DNA of 64,000 nucleotides, taken from contig NZ_LOCQ01000045.1 of the NCBI RefSeq assembly GCF_001677885.1, positions 1 through 64,000 of the forward strand. The letters are read 5' to 3'. The notes under the pieces are model-generated. The model was not told the origin of the DNA. It saw only the letters and a list, made by a program, of their open reading frames with translations, and searched no databases. Below are positions 1-8,019 of the stretch, one piece after another (position 1 is the first letter of the stretch; each line of letters starts with the position of its first letter). The DNA comes from Janthinobacterium psychrotolerans. GTDB taxonomy: Bacteria > Pseudomonadota > Gammaproteobacteria > Burkholderiales > Burkholderiaceae_D. Made by a program: the position numbers and the translations under genes.

Positions 1-120
1 ATATTACTCACCCGTTCGCCACTCGCCACCAGAGCAAGCTCCGTGCTGCCGTTCGACTTGCATGTGTAAGGCATGCCGCCAGCGTTCAATCTGAGCCAGG
101 ATCAAACTCTTCAGTTTAAT
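1..120 (-). rRNA. rrs: 16S ribosomal RNA, 5' end (partial)
   Basis: Read on the minus strand, this is the first ~120 nt of a 16S rRNA: it carries the universal 27F region (AGAGTTTGATCCTGGCTCAG, complement of 91-110) followed by the helix-6 region and GGCGAACGGGTGAGTAATAT. The rest of the gene lies beyond the left edge. The mature 5' end is placed at about 120 by analogy with other betaproteobacterial 16S genes, within a few bases. Confidence 0.97.
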
Positions 121-168
121 CTCTGTTTAATGTCATTTCTGACAGGTCGGACAGTATCACTACCATCC

Positions 169-193
169 AAATCTTTTGCATTGCAAAAGATTT
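169..193. repeat. 12-bp perfect inverted repeat in the 16S leader
   Basis: AAATCTTTTGCA at 169-180 is followed, after a single T, by its exact reverse complement TGCAAAAGATTT at 182-193. In RNA it would form a hairpin about 50 nt upstream of mature 16S. A leader hairpin used in folding or processing is the natural reading, but the function is inference. Confidence 0.7.
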
Positions 194-332
194 GCTCACT
201 CAAAAAACTGACAGGCTACTTCCGAAGAAGTATCCTATTTCATTATTTCTTGTGAACATTTGATATTTTAAGTTTTACGTCAATCCGAAGATCGACGCTG
301 CACTTCATCAAATGCCCACACTTATCGACTGT

Positions 333-350
333 TAATTGTTAAAGAACGGT
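333..350 (-). promoter_or_regulatory. boxA-like antitermination element of the rRNA leader
   Basis: The minus strand reads GTTCTTTAACAATTAAC here, close to the rrn boxA consensus TGCTCTTTAACA that recruits NusB/NusE. It lies between the promoters and 16S, as expected. Confidence 0.75.
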
Positions 351-412
351 ATTCGGTACTGCGATTCGCGCTATCGACAAAGCGTTGTGTTTGTCAGCTG
401 CGAAGAAGGAAG

Positions 413-441
413 AGTATGAAGCGTTTCGGCTAATTCGTCAA
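413..441 (-). promoter_or_regulatory. rrn promoter, proximal
   Basis: Minus strand TTGACG (441-436), a 17-nt spacer, then CATACT (418-413). Near-consensus -35 with optimal spacing, directed at the 16S gene. Predicted from sequence only. Confidence 0.6.
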
Positions 442-507
442 CCTTCTTTTTTACCCCGCTAACTCTGCAACACCTTGTTTTGTGTGCGTCGTTTTGCGAG
501 GAGGCGA

Positions 508-536
508 ACTATAGCAAAGCCTCCCGATATCTGCAA
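508..536 (-). promoter_or_regulatory. rrn promoter, distal
   Basis: Minus strand TTGCAG (536-531), 17-nt spacer, TATAGT (513-508). It lies about 95 bp upstream of the proximal promoter, giving the stacked two-promoter arrangement common for rRNA operons. Confidence 0.55.
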
Positions 537-740
537 CATCTATTTTCCTGGATCAACAATACCTGCTTACCGTCCACCCGGCCTCCGGTTCACTTCAAGC
601 GCTCTTTTATGCAGCCTGTCGCAAGCGGCTGGCACAGGCACCGTGCTTCAGGCACAGTGGCAACATCAGATTTTGACGCGGTTCAGCATCAGTTACACTT
701 GCCCACCGCGTCGGTTCATTCCTTGCCAAGAAAGCGTCTC

Positions 741-2033
741 ATGTTTCCGATTTCCAGCCTGCCACAATTGCTGAAAACCCTGCTCGCCTGGCTGCAAAGG
801 GCATTCGACGCGACCACCACCTGGGTCACCCAATTATCTTGGTGGAAGTTTTTCCTGTTCGCCGCACTGGCCCTGATCGCCGGCTCGATCTTGCAGGACG
901 AACTGTTTTCATCCAGTCCCGACGAAGAAGTGGTGATCAAATCGCACAAGCGCGCCAGCAAGAACAGCGGCGAGACCAATATCCTGATCGACGATACAGG
1001 CATCCACTTCAATCCGCGCAGCAGCAAGAGCCGGCGCAACACGGACAGCGCCGATGCCACGCCCGCCGACGCCAGCCCGACCGACGCGACGCCTGAAGAG
1101 CCGGCGCTGCCGGTGCCGCCGGTGCCGCCAGCCGCGCCAGCCAAGCCCAGCTATCCAGTGACGACCAATGCCTCTGGCGAAGAAGTCCATATCGAACTGC
1201 CGCCGCAAATTGGCGAGGAACTGTCGAACGCCATCGAGGAAGCGGTCGATGATGCCGCAGAACAGAAGGTCTCGCGCTATCACCAGCAAGCGTCGACCTG
1301 GTTCAAGAGTTTTGTCTCCTTGCTGGTATTGGCGCTGTTCGCGATGAAGGCGCTGGTCGGCGGCAAGAAGCGCGCCGAAGCGGAAACGGTGACGGCCAAT
1401 GAAGCGGCCGAGCGCGCCTCGATGCAGCGCCAGCTCAGCGAAGCGAAAATGCAGATGATGCAGGCGCAAGTGGAACCGCACTTCCTGTTCAATACGCTGG
1501 CCTCGGTCGAGCACCTGATCCAGGTCGATCCGCCGCGCGCGGCCAAGATGCAGCGCAGCCTGATCCAGTACTTGCGCGCCGTGCTGCCGCAGATGCGCGA
1601 CAACGCGCTGATTACCAACCTGGGCCGCGAGGCGGACATGGTGCAAGCCTATCTGAACCTGCTGAAGATGCGCATGGAAGAGCGGCTGACGGTCGACTTC
1701 CAGATTCCGGACGGCCTGCGCAGCGCCGCATTTCCGCCGATGATGCTGCAATCGATGGTGGAAAACGCCATCAAGCACGGCCTGGAAGTCAAACCCGAGG
1801 GTGGCACCCTGCGCATCGTCGCGGAAGTGGCGCACAGCAAGCTGCGCGTGATCGTGACCGACGACGGCCTGGGCTTTGGCGCCGTACCCAGCGATGGCAC
1901 GGGCCTTGGTTTGCCGACCATCCGCGAACGCCTGAAACTGCTGCACGGCGACCAGGCCAGCCTGACGATCACGCCAAATCAGCCGAGCGGCGTGTGCGCC
2001 GTGATCGAAGTGCCGTATCAGCTGTCGAAATAA
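741..2033 (+). CDS. LytS/AlgZ-type sensor histidine kinase
   Basis: A 430-residue membrane sensor kinase. Transmembrane segment ~34-52 (WWKFFLFAALALIAGSIL), a Pro/Ala-rich linker around 115-140, a second hydrophobic segment ~188-206, then the kinase core. The H-box of the His_kinase family (PHFLFNTL, His ~246) is followed by an N-box (MVENAIKHG ~342) and glycine boxes (DDGLGFG, GTGLGLPTIRERL). This architecture autophosphorylates on His and pairs with LytTR regulators; one follows 70 bp downstream, so they form a two-component system. The signal sensed is unknown. The frame is open back to 480 across the rrn promoter region. I start at 741 because the downstream protein has a normal N-terminus and the extension looks non-coding; the ribosome binding site is weak. 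Confidence 0.85.
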   Translation: MFPISSLPQLLKTLLAWLQRAFDATTTWVTQLSWWKFFLFAALALIAGSILQDELFSSSPDEEVVIKSHKRASKNSGETNILIDDTGIHFNPRSSKSRRNTDSADATPADASPTDATPEEPALPVPPVPPAAPAKPSYPVTTNASGEEVHIELPPQIGEELSNAIEEAVDDAAEQKVSRYHQQASTWFKSFVSLLVLALFAMKALVGGKKRAEAETVTANEAAERASMQRQLSEAKMQMMQAQVEPHFLFNTLASVEHLIQVDPPRAAKMQRSLIQYLRAVLPQMRDNALITNLGREADMVQAYLNLLKMRMEERLTVDFQIPDGLRSAAFPPMMLQSMVENAIKHGLEVKPEGGTLRIVAEVAHSKLRVIVTDDGLGFGAVPSDGTGLGLPTIRERLKLLHGDQASLTITPNQPSGVCAVIEVPYQLSK

Positions 2034-2103
2034 GCCACTCGGTAGTTGATAAAAACGCTAATTCATTGAATAATCAATCTTCACCAGTTCACACTTGAAG
2101 ACC

Positions 2104-2862
2104 ATGCCTACCGCTATTATTGCCGACGACGAAAGACTGATGCGCGACCAGCTGCGCTTGCGACTGGGCCAGGCCTGGCCCGAACTGGAAATCATCGGCG
2201 AAGCCAAGAATGGCGATGAGGCGATCGAACTGGTCGACCAGTTGAAACCCGACTTTACCTTTCTCGATATCCGCATGCCGGGCAAGACCGGCATGGAAGC
2301 GGCGCAAGTCATCGGCAACAAAAGCCGCATCGTGTTCGTCACCGCCTACGACAGCCACGCCGTCGAAGCGTTCGAACGCGGCGCCGTCGATTATGTGCTG
2401 AAGCCGCCCGAGCATGAGCGCCTCCTGATCACGGTCGAGCGCCTGAAAACCCACCTGAGCAAACCTGCGCTGGACGTCAATAGCAGCGTCACCGCCATGC
2501 TGTCGCAACTGGCCGAAAAAATCACCGCCAAGCCAACTTACTTGCAATGGATACAGGCCAGCATCGGCCAGGACCTGCGCATGATCCCCGTCGAGGAGAT
2601 CCTGTTCTTCCGCTCCGATGAAAAATATACCTGCGTGCAGACGGCCAAGTATGAAGCGCTGATCCGCAAACCGGTGCGCGACCTGGCAGAAGAGCTCGAC
2701 CCATCGCTGTTCTGGCAGATCCACCGCGCCACCCTGGTCAATGTCAACGCCATCGAAGGCGTGACGCGCGATATCCGCGGCCGCCATCTGGTGCTCATCA
2801 AGGGCAAGACCGACAAGCTGGAAGTGAGCCGCAGTTTCCTGCACCTGTTCAAGCAAATGTAA
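2104..2862 (+). CDS. LytTR-family response regulator
   Basis: A 252-residue DNA-binding response regulator. The N-terminal receiver domain shows the acidic pair (ADDE), phosphoacceptor Asp ~54 in FLDIRMPG, the switch Thr in FVTAYDS and the Lys in VLKPPE. A LytTR DNA-binding domain spans ~145-250 (EILFFRSDEKYTCV, FWQIHRATLVNV, VSRSFLHLFKQM). It is the cognate partner of the LytS-type kinase upstream. ATG at 2104 gives a canonical receiver start (MPTAIIADDE); a TTG three codons earlier is less likely. LytTR proteins often control envelope, polysaccharide or motility genes, but the targets here cannot be told. Confidence 0.9.
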   Translation: MPTAIIADDERLMRDQLRLRLGQAWPELEIIGEAKNGDEAIELVDQLKPDFTFLDIRMPGKTGMEAAQVIGNKSRIVFVTAYDSHAVEAFERGAVDYVLKPPEHERLLITVERLKTHLSKPALDVNSSVTAMLSQLAEKITAKPTYLQWIQASIGQDLRMIPVEEILFFRSDEKYTCVQTAKYEALIRKPVRDLAEELDPSLFWQIHRATLVNVNAIEGVTRDIRGRHLVLIKGKTDKLEVSRSFLHLFKQM

Positions 2863-2884
2863 GAGCCGGGCCACGCGGGCCGCC

Positions 2885-2918
2885 CTGCGCGGCCCGGCCT
2901 GCGCGGCCCGGCCTGCGC
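2885..2918. repeat. Short GC-rich tandem repeat (14-bp unit, 2.4 copies)
   Basis: CTGCGCGGCCCGGC occurs twice in a row (2885-2898, 2899-2912), followed by CTGCGC. It lies just after the LytTR gene in a strongly self-complementary GC-rich stretch without a T-run, so it may pause or attenuate but is not a classic terminator. Confidence 0.7.
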
Positions 2919-3024
2919 TACTGTGTGCCAGATCAAGCCGCTGCGCATCAATCAGCCTACGCTGCATCAAGTTCCCCCTTTTTTCCCCGCCTGCCTTACG
3001 CTGATCCGTCCGCAAGGAGCGCCC

Positions 3025-4170
3025 ATGCCCGGCCGTGCAAAAACAGGATTGTTGCGCATGCTGCCGCTGGGCATGGCTGCCGCCGCCACCTATTATTTGT
3101 GGCGGCCGTTCAAGGCCGGCCGTCAGGCGGCGCCAGCCAGGCCGGCCAGCGAGGCCATGCTGGCCATCGACAGCGAGCAGGCGATCATGCATGCCAACGC
3201 GGCTGCCGCCACCCTGTTCGGCAGCACGCCGGAAGCCATGCGCGGCATGCCGCTGGGCCACTTCATCTTGCGCGACTTGCGCAGCCTCGATCACGATATT
3301 GCCTTCCTCGACCTGGCCCGGCAGTTACGCCTGAGCGGCAGGCGCGCCACCGACGCCACCCTGATAGGCCGGAAAATGGACGGCGCCATGTTTCCGGTGG
3401 AAGGTTCATTGACGACGCACAGCGAACACGACGGGGCGATCAACACCGTGCTGTTGCGCGATATCAGCGCGCGCAAGCAGGTGCACGAACAACTGGCGCG
3501 CTCGTTCGCGCAGCTGCGTGAGTTGTCAAGCGCACTGCAAACCATCCGCGAGGAAGAGCGCAAGCATATTGCGCGCGAGTTGCATGATGACCTGGGCCAG
3601 CTGCTGGCCACCTTGCGCGTCGACCTGACCCTGGCGCGCCAGCATGCCGACATGACGGCGCCCTTGCTGCGCCTGCTGCACGAGATGGATGGCCTGCTGG
3701 TCACTGCGATTTCCTCGCTGCGCCGCATCGCCAGCAATCTGCGTCCGCGCGCGCTCGATGAAGGGGGACTGTATTTCGCGCTGCAAACCTTGCGCCACGA
3801 TTTTTTGCTGCGCCACGCCGTGCATTTCGAACTGATGGCCGACGAAGGCGACCTGGTGCTGGACGACCAGCACAGCACGGCCATCTATCGCATCGTGCAG
3901 GAAGCGCTGACCAACATCGCCCGTCATGCCGAAGCGAGCCATATCACCATCGCCCTGCACCGCATCGACTCCATGCTGGCCATCACGATCCAGGATGATG
4001 GCAAGGGCATCACCGACCGCGACCTGGAAAAAGCCGCATCGCTGGGCTTGCTGGGCATGCGCGAACGGGTATGGGGCCTGAGCGGCAGCATACAGATCGG
4101 CGCTGACAACGAACTGGGCGGTACGCGCATCGACATCATGCTGCCGATGCACTCAGCCACGCCGCCATAG
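3025..4170 (+). CDS. Orphan NarX/DegS-type (HisKA_3) sensor histidine kinase with PAS domain
   Basis: A 381-residue kinase. Short hydrophobic N-terminal segment (~10-28, LLRMLPLGMAAAATYYLW), PAS domain ~40-150 ending in a PAC-like stretch (VLLRDISARKQ), dimerisation/phosphoacceptor box EERKHIARELHDDLGQLLAT (His ~186), then an HATPase domain (YRIVQEALTNIARHAEA; DDGKGI; LGLLGMRERVWGLSG). HisKA_3 kinases pair with NarL/FixJ-type regulators, but none is adjacent, so it is an orphan here. The start is set by AAGGAGCGCCC just before ATG 3025; the frame is open ~100 nt further upstream without a better site. A convergent terminator follows. Confidence 0.87.
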   Translation: MPGRAKTGLLRMLPLGMAAAATYYLWRPFKAGRQAAPARPASEAMLAIDSEQAIMHANAAAATLFGSTPEAMRGMPLGHFILRDLRSLDHDIAFLDLARQLRLSGRRATDATLIGRKMDGAMFPVEGSLTTHSEHDGAINTVLLRDISARKQVHEQLARSFAQLRELSSALQTIREEERKHIARELHDDLGQLLATLRVDLTLARQHADMTAPLLRLLHEMDGLLVTAISSLRRIASNLRPRALDEGGLYFALQTLRHDFLLRHAVHFELMADEGDLVLDDQHSTAIYRIVQEALTNIARHAEASHITIALHRIDSMLAITIQDDGKGITDRDLEKAASLGLLGMRERVWGLSGSIQIGADNELGGTRIDIMLPMHSATPP

Positions 4171-4171
4171 C

Positions 4172-4197
4172 AAAAGGCGCTCCGGAGAGCGCCTTGC
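4172..4197 (-). terminator. Bidirectional terminator between the kinase and porin genes
   Basis: Hairpin AAGGCGCTC / CGGA loop / GAGCGCCTT (4174-4195). On the minus strand it is followed by TTTTG, so it chiefly terminates the porin; on the plus strand it sits directly behind the kinase stop codon. Confidence 0.8.
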
Positions 4198-4221
4198 CTG
4201 ATAAGTCGATGCGGCTGTTGC

Positions 4222-5211
4222 TTAGAACTTGTGGGTCATGCCCAGCTGGTACATCGATTTCTCGCTGAACTGGTCGCGGCCGCCATAGACGTACACGGCG
4301 GTACGCTTCGACAGCGGGTAGTCGTAGCCCAGGCCGAAGGCCTTGGCGGTTTCCTTGCCGCTGACGGTACGGCTGTCCTGTTTCTGCTTGACATAGCTGG
4401 CCTTGATCGCGCCGCCGCCGATGTCATACGCCAGGCCCAGCAGGAAGCTCTTGAATTCGCCAGTGGTGGTGACATCGGTGTCGGCCTTCGAGTAGTCGAA
4501 GGTCACTTTGGCAGGACCGAATTTGTAGCCGCCACCCACCAGCCACAGCGTAGGCTCGGCAGCGGCGTTGGCCACCGTCTGGACCTTGCGCTGGTAGCCG
4601 GCGTGTGCGCTGGCTGGACCCATGTCATAGGTGGCGACCAGGCTGTAACCCGAATCGGCATTCTTGATTTCGCTGGCGACGACCTGGCCGCTGACGACGA
4701 AACCGCTGAAGCTCGGGCTGTTGTAGGTGATGGCATTGCTGACGCGCGAAGCACCGACCGCGGCAGCGGCGGTCGCGCCGTTGGGCGACTGGCCGCCGCG
4801 CATGACTGGCTCGTTGATCTTGCCGATCACGCCGTAGGTGTTGAACGGGTCAACGCGAGCCAGGGTACCGTCCAGCAAGTCCTTGGTGCGGCCCAGGTAC
4901 ACGGTACCGAAGTTGCCGGTCAAACCGACCCATGCCTGGCGGTCGAACAGGGTGTTGGTGGTGGCTTGCGCGCCGGTATCGGCCTTGAATTCACTCTCCA
5001 GATTGAAAATGGCTTTCAGGCCGTTGCCCAGATCTTCCGTGCCCTTGAAGCCGATGCGCGAAGCCTGGTTTTCACGTTCCACCATGGACGAACCGCTGGT
5101 CTTGGCCAGGCCCAGGTCGACGACACCGTAGACGACGACGTTCGATTGCGCCTGTGCCGTAGCGGCTGCGAAAGAAGCGATGATCAATGCTGCCAGAGTA
5201 ATTTTTTTCAC
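4222..5211 (-). CDS. Gram-negative general porin (OmpC/Porin_4 type)
   Basis: A 329-residue outer-membrane beta-barrel porin. Signal peptide ~1-21 (MKKITLAALIIASFAAATAQAQ), then SNVVVYGVVDLGLAKTSG, the typical first strand of betaproteobacterial porins, alternating beta-strand sequence throughout, and a C-terminal Phe (LGMTHKF), the signal read by the BAM assembly machinery. Trimeric porins of this family pass small hydrophilic solutes; specificity cannot be inferred. The start is a GTG at 5211, because no in-frame ATG lies upstream and the signal peptide begins there. Monocistronic, with its own terminator. Confidence 0.92.
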   Translation of the reverse strand: MKKITLAALIIASFAAATAQAQSNVVVYGVVDLGLAKTSGSSMVERENQASRIGFKGTEDLGNGLKAIFNLESEFKADTGAQATTNTLFDRQAWVGLTGNFGTVYLGRTKDLLDGTLARVDPFNTYGVIGKINEPVMRGGQSPNGATAAAAVGASRVSNAITYNSPSFSGFVVSGQVVASEIKNADSGYSLVATYDMGPASAHAGYQRKVQTVANAAAEPTLWLVGGGYKFGPAKVTFDYSKADTDVTTTGEFKSFLLGLAYDIGGGAIKASYVKQKQDSRTVSGKETAKAFGLGYDYPLSKRTAVYVYGGRDQFSEKSMYQLGMTHKF

Positions 5212-5350
5212 TTGAGATTCTCTACTTTAGGGTGGACGAAATTGTTTGCTGCCTTGCTGCCTAGCTGCTGGAACGAATCATGCCAAGCAAATGCTTCAAC
5301 AATATGACATCGACAATTTGTTGTTTTTTAGCACTACTTTTCTCAAGGCG

Positions 5351-5373
5351 AAAAAAAACCGCCCGCAGGCGGC
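5351..5373 (-). terminator. Rho-independent terminator of the methyltransferase gene
   Basis: On the minus strand GCCGCC TGCG GGCGGT is followed by a run of eight T. It lies ~20 nt past the stop codon of the methyltransferase gene. Confidence 0.85.
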
Positions 5374-5391
5374 ATCACGGCAGATTGCCGC

Positions 5392-6042
5392 TTACTTCAG
5401 GCGGCAGCTCAGCAGCCAGTAGTAATCAAGCCGCTTCATGCGGATCTCGCGCGCGGAATGGGCGAACTTCTTGCGCAGGTGGCTGTCCGAGGGGAAATTT
5501 TTCAGCACTTCGTAGCGCTCGCCGGACTCCGTGGTGCGGAACTGGTGGGTGTTGCCTTCCAGGTCAGTACGGGCGATCACGGTGCTGCTGCCGTCGACAT
5601 AGGAGTTGTCGATCAGCACCAGCAGGATGTCCTTGCCCAGCTTGCTGCGCAGCTGCTTCAGGTATTTGTCCTGGTCTTCGCGCTTGACGTGCGACCACCA
5701 GAAGCCGGCGAACACGGCGGTGAACTTGCCGGCCAGGTCATCCGGCAGCTTGAAGGCGTCGAGCTTGGCGAAGCTCACGTTGTCGGGCAGGCCACGGGCC
5801 CGGGACAGCGCCAGCATTTCATCGTTGAGGTCGGTCGCCAGCACGGACTCGGCTGTTTCGGCGATGACTTCGGTCCAGTAGCCGGTGCCGCAAGCGAGCT
5901 CCAGCACGGTGTGGCCTTCGAGCACATCGGCGACCTTGTCGCGCAACACTTCCAGGTCTTCCTGGCGTTCGGGCTTGTCATAGACGCGCTCGTACTGCTG
6001 CGCGATGGTGGCGTAATATTGGGCAAGCTGATCGGTAATCAT
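5392..6042 (-). CDS. Class I SAM-dependent methyltransferase
   Basis: A 216-residue Rossmann-fold methyltransferase. Motif I (VLELACGTG, ~46-54) binds S-adenosylmethionine; the acidic end of strand 2 (ATDLNDEML) and motif II region (FAGFWWSHV) are present. The substrate cannot be deduced. No signal peptide or membrane segment, so cytosolic. It stands alone between the porin and cysB with its own terminator. Confidence 0.85.
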   Translation of the reverse strand: MITDQLAQYYATIAQQYERVYDKPERQEDLEVLRDKVADVLEGHTVLELACGTGYWTEVIAETAESVLATDLNDEMLALSRARGLPDNVSFAKLDAFKLPDDLAGKFTAVFAGFWWSHVKREDQDKYLKQLRSKLGKDILLVLIDNSYVDGSSTVIARTDLEGNTHQFRTTESGERYEVLKNFPSDSHLRKKFAHSAREIRMKRLDYYWLLSCRLK

Positions 6043-6097
6043 AGTTCTTCTCTTAAGTAATCTTGCCGGACACCTCGTCCGGCCGGTTCCTGCATGG

Positions 6098-7039
6098 TCA
6101 TAATTCGTAGTGCTCTTTATCGCCGCTCATCGCCTGCTCGATCAATTTACGGTTCAGGGTCGGCGTGAGCAACTCGATAAAGGTGTAAATATAGCTGCGC
6201 AGATAAGCGCCCTGCTTGACGGCCACGCGTGACACATTCATGCCGAACAGGTGGCCCACGGGGATGGCGCGCAAGCCGCGGTCGCGCTCGGCGTCGAAGG
6301 CCATGCCCGCTATGATACCAATACCCATGCCCAACTCCACATAAGTCTTGATCACGTCGGCGTCGATGGCCTCCAGAAGAATGTCCGGCTTCAGGCCGCG
6401 CAACACGAAAGCGTGGTCGATCTTGTTACGTCCGGCGAACGCGCTGTCATAGGTAATCAGCGGGAAAGCGGCGATTTCCTCCAGCGTGACCGACTTCGAT
6501 TTCAGCAGCGGATGGTCAACCGGCACCACCACCACATGTTCCCATTGATAACAGGGCAAGGTGATCAGGCCATCAATGGCGGCGATCGATTCGGTGGCAA
6601 TGGCGAGATCGGCCTGGTCGCGCTGCACCATCTCGGCAATCTGGCGCGGGTTGCCTTGCAATAAGGATAATCTGACCTTTGGAAACTTGATCATGAAGGC
6701 CTGCACCACCTTGGGCAAGGTGTAGCGCGCCTGGGTATGCGTGGTGGCAATGGTGAAACTGCCGCTGTCCTGCGCCGCATACTCCTTGCCGATGCGCTTC
6801 ATGCTGTCGATTTCCTGCATCACCAGCTCGACCGATTCGAGCACCAGGCGGCCCGGCTCCGTCAGGCCGCGGATGCGCTTGCCGTGGCGCGTGAAGATGT
6901 CGACGCCCAGCTCTTCTTCCAGCTCGATAATGGCTTTCGACACGCCCGGCTGCGAAGTGAACAAGGCCTTGGCCGCGTCCGTCAGGTTATAGTTCTGCCG
7001 CACCGCTTCGCGCACGAAGCGCAGTTGATGGAGATTCAT
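6098..7039 (-). CDS. cysB: CysB-family LysR-type regulator of sulfur assimilation
   Basis: A 313-residue LysR-type regulator. N-terminal winged helix-turn-helix (MNLHQLRFVREAVRQNYNL, then LFTSQPGVSKAI), characteristic of the CysB/Cbl subgroup, and an effector domain ~90-295. CysB activates sulfate-assimilation genes in response to acetylserine when sulfur is short. It is transcribed divergently from the cys cluster, the expected arrangement for a LysR regulator and its target. The frame is open 26 codons upstream, but MNLHQLRFV is the conserved family start. Cbl is the alternative name. Confidence 0.92.
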   Translation of the reverse strand: MNLHQLRFVREAVRQNYNLTDAAKALFTSQPGVSKAIIELEEELGVDIFTRHGKRIRGLTEPGRLVLESVELVMQEIDSMKRIGKEYAAQDSGSFTIATTHTQARYTLPKVVQAFMIKFPKVRLSLLQGNPRQIAEMVQRDQADLAIATESIAAIDGLITLPCYQWEHVVVVPVDHPLLKSKSVTLEEIAAFPLITYDSAFAGRNKIDHAFVLRGLKPDILLEAIDADVIKTYVELGMGIGIIAGMAFDAERDRGLRAIPVGHLFGMNVSRVAVKQGAYLRSYIYTFIELLTPTLNRKLIEQAMSGDKEHYEL

Positions 7040-7098
7040 TGCTGGTTTTGCCTTAAGATATGCCGCGCTTTCCGCCCCACCGATGATTTTACATTCAT

Positions 7099-7123
7099 GC
7101 TTATACGCATATCGCATATAAGC
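7099..7123. promoter_or_regulatory. Dyad in the cysB-cys divergent promoter region
   Basis: GCTTATA (7099-7105) and TATAAGC (7117-7123) form a perfect 7-bp inverted repeat with 11 nt between the arms, in the AT-rich gap between cysB and the TauE-like gene. LysR-type regulators bind such T-N11-A dyads, so this is a candidate CysB site. Inferred from position and symmetry only. Confidence 0.45.
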
Positions 7124-7141
7124 AAATGCGTACTTAGTAGT

Positions 7142-7169
7142 TTGGAATAAACACTAAGTTTATTACTAT
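7142..7169 (+). promoter_or_regulatory. Candidate promoter of the sulfur-assimilation run
   Basis: TTGGAA (7142-7147), 16-nt spacer, TACTAT (7164-7169), about 25 nt upstream of the first start codon and just downstream of the dyad. Imperfect boxes, as expected for an activator-dependent promoter. Confidence 0.4.
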
Positions 7170-7193
7170 TGCAGGTACTTTGGGGGTGCAAGC

Positions 7194-7967
7194 ATGACTT
7201 TGTCTTATATAGTCTCGGGATTTGCCGTCGGTTTACTGGTTGGCATGACCGGTGTCGGTGGCGGTTCGCTGATGACGCCGCTGTTAACATTGCTGTTCGG
7301 CGTCTCGCCGTCGGTGGCCGTCGGTACCGACCTGGCCTTTGCCTCGATTACCAAGAGCGCCGGCACCCTGACGCACCGCCTGCGCGGCACCATCCGCTGG
7401 GATATCGTCAAGCGCCTGTGCATCGGCGCCCTGCCCGCCGCCGTGGTGTCGACCCTGGCCTTGAAATCGTTCGGCACCGTGTCGCCGGAAATCGGCCAGA
7501 TCATCCGCTACTCGATCGCCGGCTCGGTGCTGCTGACGGTGGTGGCGCTGATCTTCAAGGGCCGCATGCTGAACTGGATCAATGCCCATCCAGAAAAACA
7601 ATTGCAAGGCAACAAGCTTGCAGCAGCGACTATTATTTCCGGCGCCGTGCTGGGCGTGCTGGTGACCGTGTCGTCGATCGGCGCCGGCGCCATCGGCGCG
7701 ACCTTGCTGGTGATGCTGTATCCGCGCATGAGCTCGGCCGAGGTGGCCGGCACCGATATCGCTTATGCCGTACCCTTGACGGCGATTGCCGCGCTGGGCC
7801 ACTGGTGGCTCGGTTCCATCCACTGGGAACTGCTCATTTCGCTGCTGATCGGCTCGCTGCCCGGCATTACCCTCGGTTCCTGGGTCGCCCGTTCGGTGCC
7901 GGAAAAGTTTTTGCGCGTGCTGCTGGCGATGACCTTGACCACCGTGGCAGTAAAGCTAATCTATTAA
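7194..7967 (+). CDS. TauE/SafE-family sulfite (anion) exporter-like permease
   Basis: A 257-residue polytopic membrane protein of the TauE/SafE family, with about eight hydrophobic segments and the family's Gly-rich starts of the two repeats (GFAVGLLVGMTGVGGGSLMT; LGVLVTVSSIGAGAIG). Members move sulfite, sulfonates or related anions. As the first gene of a sulfate-assimilation run and next to cysB, sulfite efflux or sulfur-compound transport is a reasonable inference. A purine-rich site (GGGGG) precedes the ATG. cysI follows after 52 bp. Confidence 0.88.
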   Translation: MTLSYIVSGFAVGLLVGMTGVGGGSLMTPLLTLLFGVSPSVAVGTDLAFASITKSAGTLTHRLRGTIRWDIVKRLCIGALPAAVVSTLALKSFGTVSPEIGQIIRYSIAGSVLLTVVALIFKGRMLNWINAHPEKQLQGNKLAAATIISGAVLGVLVTVSSIGAGAIGATLLVMLYPRMSSAEVAGTDIAYAVPLTAIAALGHWWLGSIHWELLISLLIGSLPGITLGSWVARSVPEKFLRVLLAMTLTTVAVKLIY

Positions 7968-8019
7968 TCAAAGAACACCCAGGCAATCTTCCAGTACCCC
8001 GGCTTATTTAGGACTTGAT

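Larger units (their letters stand above)
121..412 (-). other. rRNA operon leader (transcribed spacer upstream of 16S)
   Basis: Sequence between the rrn promoters and the 16S 5' end. It has no credible coding frame. Reading towards 16S it contains a boxA-like element and a perfect 12-bp inverted repeat, both listed separately. Such leaders load the antitermination complex and supply the 5' half of the RNase III processing stem; the 3' half is outside the window. Confidence 0.75.

Noticed and set aside
480..740. N-terminal extension of the LytS-type kinase over the rrn promoter region
   Set aside because: Overlaps two convincing divergent rrn promoters and reads as non-protein-like sequence; ATG 741 gives a normal kinase N-terminus.
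2866..2920. Rho-independent terminator after the LytTR gene
   Set aside because: The GC-rich repeats can fold, but no T-run follows on the plus strand.
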